Origin: JAJPHU01 sp035553375
GTDB taxonomy: Bacteria > Planctomycetota > Planctomycetia > Gemmatales > Gemmataceae
DNA: 64,000 nt
NCBI GenBank assembly: GCA_035553375.1
Contig: DATNCY010000250.1
Location: 1-64,000, forward strand
Direction: 5' to 3'
The notes below the pieces were generated by a model. The model ran no database searches. It worked only from the letters and a program-made list of their open reading frames with translations, and had not been told where the DNA came from. Position numbers and translations under genes: made by a program. This document shows positions 8,108 to 17,257 of the stretch, in pieces. Numbering within the stretch: the stretch's first letter is position 1; the number at the start of each line of letters is the position of its first letter.

Positions 8108-8830
8108 TCAACTGCTGGGACGAGTAGCGATCACCAGTCGCGCGGCCGACCATGCTCCCATAAAGCCCATCTCCCGTACCTCTACTTGCAGTCCCTGTTG
8201 CCGCAGTAGCGTCTCCACACGCGGCAGCAGGAACGTCAGATAATACATGATAAACGGCGGTTTGATGAGGAAGTTGCGAACGCGCATCACGCCGTTGAAC
8301 AGCCGCGATGCCCAATAATGCGGCGAGGTCATCGGCGGTAGATAGGTAGTAATGAAGACGAATCGGCCTCCCGGCTTCAGCACGCGCGCGATCTCGGCGA
8401 CAAAGTGCGGCTCATCTTTTTCCAGAATATGTCCGAAAGCGCCGAACGAAACAGCGAGGTCGAACACGGGACCAAACGGCATGGCGAGAACATCGCCGCG
8501 AACAAACTCCAGAGAGGCGCTGCCGGTCGTCGCGGCCACGAGTTGACGGCCCACCGTGAGCATGCCCTGGCTGAAATCGATGCCGACCACGCGCTCGCGG
8601 CAGTGCGGCCGCAGCATGGCCATTCCCGCACCGGTGCCGCAGCATACATCGAGGCCGCAGTCGAAGGGGCCAAGCGATTCGAGATGAATGCTCACCGCGT
8701 CGAGAAGCGGTTGCGGCGTGCGAAACGGAGTGTAATCGAATTTTGGCGCCAGCAGATCGTAACCGCGCTGCGTTGAGGACAGCGCTTGCACGGCCAACTC
8801 GCGGAAGGTCGGTCCATTGGGGTGAAACAT
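8108..8830 (-). CDS. Class I SAM-dependent methyltransferase
   Basis: 240 residues. Motif I is LDVCCGTGAGM, followed by the acidic loop VVGIDFSQGML, motif II around RGDVLAMPFG, and ARVLKPGGRFVFITTY as the post-II strand, all in Rossmann-methyltransferase order as in the UbiE/BioC group. The C-terminal part (LPRVETLLRQQGLQVEVREM) is variable and probably sets substrate choice, which is unknown. The start is placed at ATG 8830 (MFHPNGPTF) because the upstream extension to 8896 is only translation of the palindromic repeat at 8839-8912. No strong Shine-Dalgarno is visible. Confidence 0.85.
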   Translation of the reverse strand: MFHPNGPTFRELAVQALSSTQRGYDLLAPKFDYTPFRTPQPLLDAVSIHLESLGPFDCGLDVCCGTGAGMAMLRPHCRERVVGIDFSQGMLTVGRQLVAATTGSASLEFVRGDVLAMPFGPVFDLAVSFGAFGHILEKDEPHFVAEIARVLKPGGRFVFITTYLPPMTSPHYWASRLFNGVMRVRNFLIKPPFIMYYLTFLLPRVETLLRQQGLQVEVREMGFMGAWSAARLVIATRPSS

Positions 8831-8838
8831 TATCATCA

Positions 8839-8912
8839 ATGCAGAAGTCAGAATGCAGAATGCAGAATGAAAACCAGATGGTCTTTCATTCTGCACTCTG
8901 CATTCTGCATTT
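8839..8912. repeat. Inverted repeat of AATGCAGAATGCAG units
   Basis: A left arm containing GTCAGAATGCAGAATGCAGA faces a right arm TTTCATTCTGCACTCTGCAT with a short spacer around ACCAGATGGTC. This ATTCTGCATTCTGCA type of palindrome is found in many bacterial genomes. It lies in the divergent gap between the methyltransferase gene and dapB. Confidence 0.8.
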
Positions 8913-8951
8913 CAAGAGCTATTTCTCTACCATAGCAAGGGAGGTAGATCC

Positions 8952-9746
8952 ATGAAGACCATCCTCGGCATCAACGGTGCCGCCGGACGCATGGGGCAGC
9001 GTCTGGTGCATTTGACGTGTGAAGACAATGATTTGACCCTTGGCGCGGCGCTGGAAGCGGCCAACAGTCCGCAGCAAGGCTGCGACATCGGCGAACTGGC
9101 TGGACTCGGTTCTCTGGGCGTTCCTATCCGCGCTGAGTTACCGCATCAGCAGCGCCTCGACGCGCTCATCGATTTTTCGATGCCGGAAGGGACGATGACG
9201 GTGATACCGCTGTGCGTCGCGCGGCGCATCCCATTGGTGGTGGCGACCACCGGGCACACGGCGGCGCAGCGGCAAGAGATCGAGGCCGCCGCGCACCACA
9301 CCGCCCTGCTGATGGCACCGAATATGAGTCTGTCCGTCAATGTCCTCTTTCAACTGGTGCGACAGGCGGCGACGCTGCTCAAGGATAAAGGCTTTGACGT
9401 AGAGATCGTCGAGCGGCATCATCGCTTCAAGAAGGATGCCCCTAGCGGCACGGCGCTGCACTTCGCGCGCATCGTGCAAGAGGTGATGGGGCAAACACAA
9501 TTGCGTCACGGCCGCGAGGGACTGGTCGGCGAACGACCGCCGCATGAGATTGGCATGCACGCGCTGCGCACCGGCGATAATGTCGGCGAACACACCATTA
9601 TTTTCAGCACTTTGGGCGAAACGCTGGAGTTGGTCCATCGCGGTCATACACGCGACAGCTATGCGCGCGGAGCGCTGCTGGCAGCGAAGTTTCTGGCCGG
9701 CAAGCCAGCGGGGCGCTACACGATGGAGGATGTACTGGGATTGTGA
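8952..9746 (+). CDS. dapB: 4-hydroxy-tetrahydrodipicolinate reductase
   Basis: Diaminopimelate/lysine pathway: NAD(P)H reduction of 4-hydroxy-tetrahydrodipicolinate. 264 residues. The nucleotide-binding start is INGAAGRMGQRLV. Further motifs are VVATTGH, APNMSLSVNVLFQL, and the substrate-binding signature VEIVERHHRFKKDAPSGTAL with the catalytic His/Lys, followed by GEHTIIF. GGGAGG stands 7 bases before the ATG. It converges on pyrK with only 13 bases between the stops. Confidence 0.96.
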   Translation: MKTILGINGAAGRMGQRLVHLTCEDNDLTLGAALEAANSPQQGCDIGELAGLGSLGVPIRAELPHQQRLDALIDFSMPEGTMTVIPLCVARRIPLVVATTGHTAAQRQEIEAAAHHTALLMAPNMSLSVNVLFQLVRQAATLLKDKGFDVEIVERHHRFKKDAPSGTALHFARIVQEVMGQTQLRHGREGLVGERPPHEIGMHALRTGDNVGEHTIIFSTLGETLELVHRGHTRDSYARGALLAAKFLAGKPAGRYTMEDVLGL

Positions 9747-9759
9747 ACGCGGGGCCAGA

Positions 9760-10593
9760 TCACGATTCCCACGCCAGACACGCCGCATCGAAGATCGGGC
9801 CATCCACGCAGACGCGGCGATAGTCCCAGCCATCAGCGGTGCGGATGCGCGTCACGCAGCTAAAGCAGATGCCGACGCCGCACGCCATCGGCGTTTCCAG
9901 CGACAGATGACACGGCACACCCCAGCGCTGAGCCAACTTCGCCAGCGCACGCAGCATCGGTTCGGGACCGCAGCCGACGAGATGTTGCGGCGGTGCGTGC
10001 TGTTCGAGCAGTTGCGTCACGTAGCCATGATAACCGAGGCTGCCATCGTCGCTGGCCAGATGAACGGTCGCGCCGGCGGCGCGAAAATCCTCAACGCCCG
10101 CCGCCAAATCCGCTGTGCGTACTCCGTAATAGAGCGAAACCCGTTGAGCCGCGCGGCGCGGCTCTCGATCATCATAACCGCGTGTGCCCAGCAGATCGCG
10201 GACGTGAGCCAGAAACGGCGTTTGACCGATGCCTCCGGCGACGAGGGCGACGTGTTCGAGATCGTGCAGATCGGGGAAGCCGTTGCCGAGCGGCCCCCAT
10301 ACCTCGACGCGCTCACCGGGACGCAGCGCCGCCAGCAGGCCAGTCAGCTTGCCGACGACGAGATACACAACATCAACAGCGATGGGTTGATTCTGACTGT
10401 CGAGAACGGTGTCGTACAGGGCGAAAGGCCGGCCGAGCAGCGGATCGCTGTGGCCGGGCAGACGAATCATGAGGAATTGGCCGGGACGAATGGCACGAGC
10501 CAATTCCCGACTGTGCAGACGAATGCGATAAGTTTGGCGCGCCAGCGCGATGTTTTCGCGCACCTCGATGGAAGCGTGGACGATCGGCGTCAT
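9760..10593 (-). CDS. pyrK: Dihydroorotate dehydrogenase electron-transfer subunit-like (PyrK)
   Basis: 277-residue FAD/[2Fe-2S] reductase. The N-terminal FAD-binding barrel has RPGQFLMIRLP and LLGRPFALYD. The NAD-binding part has ALVAGGIGQTPF and ends with GCGPEPMLRAL. The C-terminal iron-sulphur ligands are C238, C243, C246 (MACGVGICFSC) and C262. In the heterotetrameric type 1B dihydroorotate dehydrogenase it passes electrons from PyrD to NAD+. No pyrD is in this window, so the partner must be elsewhere. Its ATG overlaps the TGA of the upstream pseudouridine synthase gene (ATGA), indicating coupling. Confidence 0.88.
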   Translation of the reverse strand: MTPIVHASIEVRENIALARQTYRIRLHSRELARAIRPGQFLMIRLPGHSDPLLGRPFALYDTVLDSQNQPIAVDVVYLVVGKLTGLLAALRPGERVEVWGPLGNGFPDLHDLEHVALVAGGIGQTPFLAHVRDLLGTRGYDDREPRRAAQRVSLYYGVRTADLAAGVEDFRAAGATVHLASDDGSLGYHGYVTQLLEQHAPPQHLVGCGPEPMLRALAKLAQRWGVPCHLSLETPMACGVGICFSCVTRIRTADGWDYRRVCVDGPIFDAACLAWES

Positions 10594-11384
10594 GTCGGTT
10601 TCTCGCCCCGGCGAACGGTCGGTGCCGGCCGGTTGGTGGAGTCCTTACCAGCCGATTTCCGCCGCGGCTCCGAGGCGAGGCGAAGGCGTTCGAGTTCCTC
10701 GACCTTCAGACGCCGCGCCTTGCCACGCGGCAGACGATCGAGCCGAACGGAGCCGATGGCCGTGCGGCGCAGGACCATGACCTTGTGACCCAGCCGCGCC
10801 AGCATACGGCGAATCTCGCGGTTCTTGCCTTCGTTGAGGACAATTTCCAGCCAGGTGCTATCGCCCTGAGATTTCAAACGCTTGACGCGGCGAGCCTGGA
10901 CGTGGCCATCGCTGAGCCACACGCCCTTGAGCAATTGCAGCTGATCTTCGCGGTCGGGGTGGCCGGCAACCTGCACCATGTACGTCTTCTCGACGCCGAA
11001 ACGCGGGTGCATGAGACGATTGGCCAAGTCGCCATCGTTGGTCAACAGCAACAACCCTTCGCTGTCTTCATCGAGCCGGCCGACGGTGTAGACGCGCTGG
11101 CTGACGTGCGGCACCAGATCGATGGCACGCGGCCGACCGGCCGGATCGAAATTGGTGCAGAGGTAGCCGCGCGGCTTGTTGACCAGCCAATAAACGAGTT
11201 TTTCGACGTGCAACGGTTGGCCGTCCACGCACACGGCATCGCCGTCTTCGACCTTCGTGCCCAGCTCGCGCACAGCGCGGCCATTCACGGTGACGCGGCC
11301 GCGGACGATCAATTCTTCGCAGTGGCGGCGCGAACCGACGCCCGCGTGAGCCAGAAATTTGTTGAGACGTTCCATAGCGGTCAT
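10590..11384 (-). CDS. RluB/RsuA-family pseudouridine synthase
   Basis: 264 residues. An N-terminal S4 RNA-binding domain (RLNKFLAHAGVGSRRHCEEL, about 5-60) is followed by the catalytic domain with YWLVNKPRGYLCT and the catalytic Asp in GRLDEDSEGLLLLTNDG. Later motifs are EGKNREIRRMLARLG and LRRTAIGSVRL. The family converts uridine to pseudouridine in rRNA; RluB (23S) is more likely than RsuA, but the target cannot be read. A basic tail of 30 residues extends beyond the domain. An in-frame ATG three codons downstream (MERLNKFL) is an alternative start. It overlaps pyrK by four bases. Confidence 0.9.
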   Translation of the reverse strand: MTAMERLNKFLAHAGVGSRRHCEELIVRGRVTVNGRAVRELGTKVEDGDAVCVDGQPLHVEKLVYWLVNKPRGYLCTNFDPAGRPRAIDLVPHVSQRVYTVGRLDEDSEGLLLLTNDGDLANRLMHPRFGVEKTYMVQVAGHPDREDQLQLLKGVWLSDGHVQARRVKRLKSQGDSTWLEIVLNEGKNREIRRMLARLGHKVMVLRRTAIGSVRLDRLPRGKARRLKVEELERLRLASEPRRKSAGKDSTNRPAPTVRRGEKPT

Positions 11385-11491
11385 TGTAACGAACGCCGGC
11401 CCGCTTGACGAGTCGGCTGTCTGTCACCTTGACATCGGCGGATAATAGAGGAAGATGGTGGAGATTTGCCAGAGAACGAAGGAGGAATCCC

Positions 11492-13474
11492 TTGAGTTCC
11501 ACGACGCCTTCGCTCACGCCGCAAACCCGATCGCAGCTGCTGTCTCGCCTGCATGCCGACCAGTCTCAGCGCTGGCGGCAGGGCGAGGAAGCGCGCATCG
11601 AGGATTATCTGGCGCAATACCCCAACCTGATCGGCGATGCCGAGGGTGTTCTCGATCTGATCGGCTTCGAGCTATTACATCGCCTGGAGAACGGCGATTC
11701 TCCTTCTCTCGATGAATATCTGCGGCGTTTCCCCCAACATGCCGACACGCTGCGTCACTCCTGGGCGCGGTTGCGGATGGGGCGTCCGCAAGGACAACCC
11801 CAGAGTGAGGGACTCAACAGCACGGCCGTTGAAGACACGGCCAGCAGTTCCTCCTCTCCGCGCTTGGTACCCACCTTCACGCTGCCGGGCTTCGAGTTGT
11901 ACGAGAAACTGGGCGAAGGCGGCATGGGCGTCGTCTACCGGGCGCGAGACATTCGCCTGGACCAACCGCGGGCCATCAAGGTAATCCGCGCGGGAATCTT
12001 CGCCGAGGAACACGTCCGCGATCGCTTTCTCCGTGAGGCGAAGGCGGTGGCGCGACTGGACCATCCGGGCGTCGTGCGGATCTTCTCGCTCGGCGAACAC
12101 GCCGACATCCTCTACATCTGCATGGAGTTCCTGGAGGGCGGCAGCCTTCGCACGCGCTTGCGTCAAGGGCGGCTGGACATCCGCGAGGCTGCCGACCTCG
12201 TGCGTCAACTGGCCTTGGGAACGCAGCACGCTCACGAGAACAAAGTCCTCCATCGGGATCTCAAGCCGGCCAATGTGCTGCTGGCCGCAGATGGCACTCC
12301 CAAGGTGGCCGACTTCGGCCTGGCCAAGTTGCTCGACGAAGACGACGACTTGACATACACCGGCGCGGTCATGGGAACGCCGCCGTACATGGCGCCGGAA
12401 CAGGCCGAGGGACGGCAAACGACGATTGGAGAGCGGACGGACATTTATGCGCTGGGCGTAATTCTCTACGAGTGCCTCGCGGGTCGGCCGCCGTTCCGCG
12501 GGGAGGGCCGGAGTGAGACGCTGGAACTGGTGAAGAACCAATCGCCAGCCCCTCCGCGCCGCTTCCGCGCCGAGGTGTCGGCCGAACTGGAGGCCATTTG
12601 TCTGAAATGCCTGGAGAAACGGCCTGAAGATCGCTATGCCACGGCGGGGGAACTGGCCGCCGACTTGCAAGACTGGCTGGACGGCAAACCACTGCGCATT
12701 CGATCGCGGCGCAGACGACGGCGTTGGCTCGTCGCGCTGCTCGCGTTTGTTCTGCTCGCTGGGTTGGGGGCGGGGGCATTTCTGCTGCTTCCGCGTCATC
12801 AACCCGAAGACGATCCTCCTCCCCTTCGCGCGGTCGCGGACACGCAACCGATCGCCGAGGTCTGGCAACCGCTTCTCACTCGCGAGCCGGCGGCGCTGCG
12901 CTGGCCCGATCCAGGCAAGAATAGTCACAAACTGTTTAAGCCTGGCTCCCGAGAATTGGTGGTATCTTGTGAGGAACTCGGCCTGCTTGCTCTCGGTGAG
13001 ACGGCCTCGCCTCGCTATGAGTTCATCGTCACCCTGCAACAGAATCCCTGGGTCGGCAATATCGGCCTGTTCTTCGGCTATAAGGAGGGCGTGGACAAGG
13101 CTGGCCCGACCCAGAGCTATCATGCCCTCGTGATAATTTCCGAACGGCAGGCAAATCAGGGGCAGTTCATGCGGCTGGAGTGGAAGACTGTGTTGCATAA
13201 GGGGGGGATTAACGGCGTTCAACAACACAGCTGGACGAACGCATCTTCGTCTCTCTTTCAACTCGCTCCGAAAGAACACCGTCTGGGGCTGAAAGTCGGC
13301 TCGGCGGGTCTGGAGTCGGTGACCCTCGATGGTATGGTGTTAAAGGGACTGAGTTCGGCGACCGCCAAGAACTTCCCCTCGTCCGTGGGCTACAAGGGTA
13401 AGTTTGGCGTTTATGTTTATACCGGCAATGGTGCCTTTCGTGACGCCCGTTATTTCTTCCATGAGGAACCGTAA
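11492..13474 (+). CDS. Transmembrane serine/threonine protein kinase
   Basis: A TTG start is proposed because AAGGAGGAA ends about 6 bases before it; the frame is open upstream to 11405 but that part overlaps the promoter of the divergent gene. The 660-residue protein has a helical N-terminal region (ARIEDYLAQYPNL, typical of planctomycete kinases). The kinase domain spans roughly residues 133-400: glycine loop GEGGMGVVYRA, catalytic K163 (AIKVI), HRDLKPAN with D256, DFG with D274, and APEQ. One transmembrane helix (WLVALLAFVLLAGLGAGAFL) follows a run of arginines. The C-terminal 220 residues form a probable extracytoplasmic beta-sandwich. The next gene begins on its stop codon (TAATG). Confidence 0.93.
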   Translation: MSSTTPSLTPQTRSQLLSRLHADQSQRWRQGEEARIEDYLAQYPNLIGDAEGVLDLIGFELLHRLENGDSPSLDEYLRRFPQHADTLRHSWARLRMGRPQGQPQSEGLNSTAVEDTASSSSSPRLVPTFTLPGFELYEKLGEGGMGVVYRARDIRLDQPRAIKVIRAGIFAEEHVRDRFLREAKAVARLDHPGVVRIFSLGEHADILYICMEFLEGGSLRTRLRQGRLDIREAADLVRQLALGTQHAHENKVLHRDLKPANVLLAADGTPKVADFGLAKLLDEDDDLTYTGAVMGTPPYMAPEQAEGRQTTIGERTDIYALGVILYECLAGRPPFRGEGRSETLELVKNQSPAPPRRFRAEVSAELEAICLKCLEKRPEDRYATAGELAADLQDWLDGKPLRIRSRRRRRRWLVALLAFVLLAGLGAGAFLLLPRHQPEDDPPPLRAVADTQPIAEVWQPLLTREPAALRWPDPGKNSHKLFKPGSRELVVSCEELGLLALGETASPRYEFIVTLQQNPWVGNIGLFFGYKEGVDKAGPTQSYHALVIISERQANQGQFMRLEWKTVLHKGGINGVQQHSWTNASSSLFQLAPKEHRLGLKVGSAGLESVTLDGMVLKGLSSATAKNFPSSVGYKGKFGVYVYTGNGAFRDARYFFHEEP

Positions 13475-14322
13475 TGTCATCGTCCAGCGACCGCAAAGTG
13501 ACCGTGCGCGTTGAAGTCGTGATTGAGGGAGGCGGCGAGGCGCCGAAGGTGACAACCTTTGGCCCGTCAACTACTCCTTTGATGGTTGGAAGTTTCGTCA
13601 AGCCGTACCAAATCATCTATCCCAAGCCTTCGATGACCGATACGACGGTATATGTCCTTGGGGGGCAAAACTATATCGAGGCCAACGGAATCAGTCCGGC
13701 GATGGGCGGCAGTTATGCTCAGAAGGTGTGGGCGAAGGCGTATCCCAGGCCCGACGCCAGTCCGGACCAGTCCGGGTTGGGGATGCCGCCTATGGATGCC
13801 GTCTCGGACACTCCCGCCGGGGACGGTTCGTGGTCGTTCACGCGCGCCAAAAATAATCCGGTATCCGCATGTGCCGCGGATAACAAGCCGGGCGGCCCCG
13901 ATAACAGCACGCTGATTGTGTGGTATCAGTTTGGCGGTTCGTATCCCAATGTGGAATACACCCCTTTCCACGGCTACCTGGCCGTCTCCGGCGGCAGCGG
14001 ATCGGGGGCGGGGAGCGGTCTGTTAGTCCGCGCCGCCGGATTGACGGTTTTGCACGCCAGCTTCACCGACGCCTTGGCGTCGCTGGGCACGGTCGCCCTT
14101 ACCTGGAATGGAGCGAGTTGGGTCGGCGGTTCGTCCGCCGCCGGCGGCTGCACCTTGTCATTAGTCCTCATTGAAGATAGCTGTTATCTGATTTCTAACG
14201 GCCCTGGCACCGTTTTCGTCGTCAGGGGAGTACCCGGTTCTTCCGGCCTCTCGCCCTGTAGCGCCACCGGAGTGGCGAACGGCGTCTGTGCCGGCTCGTT
14301 CGGCGTCACCATCACGGAGTAA
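13474..14322 (+). CDS. Hypothetical protein coupled to the kinase gene
   Basis: 282 residues; no family recognised. It begins with a short charged segment (KVTVRVEVVIEGGG) and continues with Gly/Ser/Pro-rich, beta-type sequence. It has no signal peptide or membrane helix, and carries a Gly-rich linker (SGGSGSGAGSG, about 172-182). The last 60 residues contain four cysteines. Its ATG shares the A of the kinase TAA stop, and the next gene starts 4 bases after its own stop, so the three are translated together. A structural or substrate protein acted on by the kinase or glycosyltransferase is possible, as inference from context only. Confidence 0.75.
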   Translation: MSSSSDRKVTVRVEVVIEGGGEAPKVTTFGPSTTPLMVGSFVKPYQIIYPKPSMTDTTVYVLGGQNYIEANGISPAMGGSYAQKVWAKAYPRPDASPDQSGLGMPPMDAVSDTPAGDGSWSFTRAKNNPVSACAADNKPGGPDNSTLIVWYQFGGSYPNVEYTPFHGYLAVSGGSGSGAGSGLLVRAAGLTVLHASFTDALASLGTVALTWNGASWVGGSSAAGGCTLSLVLIEDSCYLISNGPGTVFVVRGVPGSSGLSPCSATGVANGVCAGSFGVTITE

Positions 14323-14326
14323 GACC

Positions 14327-16009
14327 GTGCCTCGCCCCTGTCTTCAAGATCATCCGCTCAGCCCGCACACCTGCCGCGTCTGTCACTGGTGTGCCGACCT
14401 CTCGGAAAAAGGTGCTTTCCACCGTCGTCTATGGGGCGAGCCGGAACCGGACACCATCTCGCGCTGCGGAGCGCTCGTCGTTCCGCCGCGCGAGATTGTG
14501 CCGGGATTGCCCGATCCCATTCCCCAAGCCGAACTTCATCCGCTGCCACCGAGTTGGCCGCGCCTCCCGGAAGTTATGCGAAAGCATGGCGTCGCCCTCG
14601 CCCGTCTGGCGCGGGCGGAGATCCCTCCTCCTGGTCCACGGCAGGGGGCTGGCGTTTTGTTGATTGGTGGCGGCCGTTTCTGGCCGGGCATCGTCGTGGC
14701 CGTGAAGATGTTGCGCGACACCGGGAGCCGTTTGCCCGTGCAAATATGGCACCGCGGCAGCGAGGAACCAGTACGCCTCCAGGATCTCGATGGCGTGGAC
14801 AATATACAAATCCACGATCTGACGACTCTCACGCCGCGGCCGCGTGTCCTGCGCGGCTGGGAGGCGAAGACGGTCGCGCTGTTGGCCTGCGGCTGGGAGC
14901 GCATCTTTTTCCTCGACGCCGACGCCTACTGTCTCGCCGACCCTGCCCCCTTATTGGAATGCTTGACGGTGGAACGGCCATTCCTTTTCTGGGAGGACAT
15001 GCCCAGCGCCTGGAACGCGGTAAACTGGTCCGCGTGGGGGCTTGGAAACAGTACGGTGCCGCCGATCCAGGGTGGGCAGTTCGTCCTCCACGTGGGCCAT
15101 TTTTGGCGTGAACTTGTTCTCGCCCACTGGATTAACCAGCACAGTGATTTCAGCTATTCCCATCAGTTCGGCGATCAGGATGCCTGGCGGGTGGCCCTTA
15201 CCGTGACGGGCGGCGCTTCCCATCGATTGGGGCCGGCGCGGTGGGACGGTGTCGCATTTGTCTGCGAGGCGAACGGCCGTCCGCTCGTCGTCCACCGTTG
15301 CCAGGCGAAGATGTTCTACCCGGAGGATACGTTGCCCGGCGATGGCGCGAGCAACCGCCGGCTGCCACGCTTGCCCGGTGAGACGCGAGCATGGGCGCAC
15401 TGGGAGAATCTGCTTGCCTCACGCCGCGCTGCGGATGTATTCGGCCGCGTCTATTCCTCCGGGGTATGGGGGCCGGGCGAAACTTCGGGAGCCGGTTCTT
15501 CGCCACAACAAGCCCAACCGTACCTCGACCTTGTCAATGGATTGCTGAAAGTGAGCGGCTGGCGTCGTGTGATTGACCTGGGTTGTGGTGATGGCTATGT
15601 GGCAACGCGCTTGCAAGCGCCCGAAGTGGTGGGCGTGGATTGTCACGCTCCCCATATCCATCGTTTAGGCAGAGAGTCGCCGCAGGGCGAGTGGTTGCAT
15701 CTCGATCTCGACCGCGATCGGGATAAACTTCCCGCCGGCGATGTGGCCTTCCTGAAGGATGTGCTGCATCACTGGCCCAACCGCTTGATCCACGACTGGC
15801 TGACATGGGCGCGGCATTGCGGCAAATGGCGCTGGCTGATCTGCACTCAGGATCGGCATCAAGACGCGGACAACCGCGATTGTCCGCTAGGAGGTTATCG
15901 CGCGCTCGATCTCTCGATGGAACCTCTCCGTAGCCTGGACCTCGTTCCGCTGTGCCATTATCTTCATAAGAGTGTGCTGCTGCTGGAGCGAAATGGTACC
16001 CGTGGATAA
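14327..16009 (+). CDS. Glycosyltransferase-methyltransferase fusion protein
   Basis: 560 residues from a GTG with GGAG 8 bases upstream. The N-terminus carries a Cys/His cluster (HTCRVCHWC, then SRCG) that may bind zinc. The middle part (about 105-380) is a GT-A fold glycosyltransferase with a hydrophobic strand and metal-binding DxD motif, RIFFLDADAYCL (D197, D199). The C-terminal part (about 395-560) is a class I methyltransferase with motif I VIDLGCGDGYVA (about 415-425) and the acidic strand end VVGVD. One chain thus has sugar transfer and methylation. It lies in the kinase locus. The acceptor is unknown. Confidence 0.8.
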   Translation: MPRPCLQDHPLSPHTCRVCHWCADLSEKGAFHRRLWGEPEPDTISRCGALVVPPREIVPGLPDPIPQAELHPLPPSWPRLPEVMRKHGVALARLARAEIPPPGPRQGAGVLLIGGGRFWPGIVVAVKMLRDTGSRLPVQIWHRGSEEPVRLQDLDGVDNIQIHDLTTLTPRPRVLRGWEAKTVALLACGWERIFFLDADAYCLADPAPLLECLTVERPFLFWEDMPSAWNAVNWSAWGLGNSTVPPIQGGQFVLHVGHFWRELVLAHWINQHSDFSYSHQFGDQDAWRVALTVTGGASHRLGPARWDGVAFVCEANGRPLVVHRCQAKMFYPEDTLPGDGASNRRLPRLPGETRAWAHWENLLASRRAADVFGRVYSSGVWGPGETSGAGSSPQQAQPYLDLVNGLLKVSGWRRVIDLGCGDGYVATRLQAPEVVGVDCHAPHIHRLGRESPQGEWLHLDLDRDRDKLPAGDVAFLKDVLHHWPNRLIHDWLTWARHCGKWRWLICTQDRHQDADNRDCPLGGYRALDLSMEPLRSLDLVPLCHYLHKSVLLLERNGTRG

Positions 16010-16039
16010 TACGTGGGAGAGTATTCGGAGGGGTAAACG

Positions 16040-16255
16040 ATGCAATTGCTTGAATGCGATGATGCCCATGTCGTGCTGGAATTGACTCACAACGAATTGA
16101 TCGTCCTCAACAATGCTCTCAAGGAAGTATGTCACGGCATCGATCTGCCGGACTTTTCCACTCGCCTGGGGGCGCAACGAGGCGAGATTGAAGCATTGCT
16201 CCGGCAAATCAGCGATGTATTTCAGGCCATGACGAAAGGAAAAGACGAAGGTTGA
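16040..16255 (+). CDS. Small acidic protein, 71 residues
   Basis: Preceded by GGAGGGG 8 bases before the ATG and 30 bases after the fusion gene, so probably the last gene of the kinase locus. The sequence is helical and acidic (VVLELTHNELIVLNNALKEV, then GAQRGEIEALLRQISDVF), with no membrane segment. I recall similar short LTHNELxxLNNALNEV proteins in other bacteria but know no function. The fusion gene stop and this start are well separated, so it could also be expressed independently. Confidence 0.7.
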   Translation: MQLLECDDAHVVLELTHNELIVLNNALKEVCHGIDLPDFSTRLGAQRGEIEALLRQISDVFQAMTKGKDEG

Positions 16256-16359
16256 ATTTAGGGGTGCCTCCGCCATGTGGCGAAATTGCAATGGCAGAAT
16301 AGTGGTTAGGAGTCGAACGAAGGAGCCTGGGCTATACTGTGCGAGAGGGATGCGACCAA

Positions 16360-16812
16360 ATGCGGATGAACCTTGCGATGAAAGGTCTGCTCGATGATCT
16401 GGAGAGCAATTCGCCGCCATCTCTGCCTGTTGCATTATCGGATCTCATCAATGCCGGCTTCGTGACTCAAGGGGCGTGTTCCTTTCTGCGGGGTCTTTGC
16501 GCGCATCGAGGAAATGCAATCCCTTCTATGTTTCCTGACGAGACTGGCTATGAGTGCTTCATCAACCACATTCACATAGACACTCACTCCGCCAAACCAT
16601 TGCCGTTAGCGATGGTATTTGCCGACAAGATTGGCGAGGCGTGGGTGTCATTGGGGTCGAGGAACAGTTTGAGGGTCATTGTTTCTTGCAATGATACAGG
16701 CTCCGTAGTGCGATGCCATGTCGTTCGTCCTCACCAATCCTGGCTTGATGAGAACCTCGAAGCCTATCAGGATGATGCCGTATGGGTCAACGACTACCAT
16801 CCAACAGAGTAA
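16360..16812 (+). CDS. Hypothetical protein, 150 residues
   Basis: Not recognised. The start is uncertain: GTG 16339, ATG 16360 or ATG 16366 are possible; 16360 has AGAGGG about 10 bases upstream. The protein has a helical N-terminus (LLDDLESNSPPSLPVALSDL) and a mixed core with FINHIHIDTH and AWVSLGSRNSLRVIV. It has no signal peptide. The region 16256-17300 appears less GC-rich than its surroundings, and the next gene is an immunity-family protein, so this may be another small accessory gene. Confidence 0.6.
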   Translation: MRMNLAMKGLLDDLESNSPPSLPVALSDLINAGFVTQGACSFLRGLCAHRGNAIPSMFPDETGYECFINHIHIDTHSAKPLPLAMVFADKIGEAWVSLGSRNSLRVIVSCNDTGSVVRCHVVRPHQSWLDENLEAYQDDAVWVNDYHPTE

Positions 16813-16906
16813 TGTTGCTGGTCTACGGAAGGACATTCACAGTATACTCTGGGTATAGACGTGGCGTTTTCGGGAGCGGAAGTCCTTTCCTTTGGCGAGG
16901 GGGCAG

Positions 16907-17257
16907 ATGATCGGTTTCGAGAAGAAGGGCCAAGTGTCCCTCTGGGCGTTCTTAAAGGAGCCAGCAGAAGACGTTGATCTGATGCGGGAACTTTGCGGGG
17001 TTGATTATTACGACCTTGATGACCAAGAAGGCAACTTTTCCGAAGACGGCAAACTGACGCCGCTGCGGCAACTCATCAGTCCGTTGTCTTACGCTAATTC
17101 GTTTATAGATGAGGCAGAACGAGCAGCAAAGGACTTACGAATAACCGAATCCATAGGAGTGATGGCACAATACGACTTCGCATATGATCCAACAAAGATC
17201 ACAAGACAGATGGCTCCTGATCCCATCTTCCTTGGCTCGTTCCCGTGGCATGAGTAG
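16907..17257 (+). CDS. Immunity protein 22-like (Imm22/DUF4284)
   Basis: 116 residues from ATG 16907, with GAGGGGG 4 bases upstream; an upstream TTG at 16892 is less likely. The protein matches the pattern I know for Imm22: a start of the KKGQVSLW type, an acidic middle with PLRQLISPLSYANSFIDEAE, and IGVMAQYDFAYDP before a final FLGSFPW. Imm22 proteins are predicted antidotes encoded next to polymorphic toxins. No toxin gene is adjacent, so this would be an orphan immunity gene. The assignment rests on memory of the family pattern. Confidence 0.6.
   Translation: MIGFEKKGQVSLWAFLKEPAEDVDLMRELCGVDYYDLDDQEGNFSEDGKLTPLRQLISPLSYANSFIDEAERAAKDLRITESIGVMAQYDFAYDPTKITRQMAPDPIFLGSFPWHE

Noticed and set aside
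9544..10788. 414-codon plus-strand frame covering dapB end and pyrK
   Set aside because: Out of frame with dapB and antisense to pyrK; both real genes have clear motifs.
11675..13279. 534-codon minus-strand frame
   Set aside because: It lies fully antisense to the Ser/Thr kinase, whose motifs are certain; the antisense peptide has no family features and is a by-product of GC-rich codon use.
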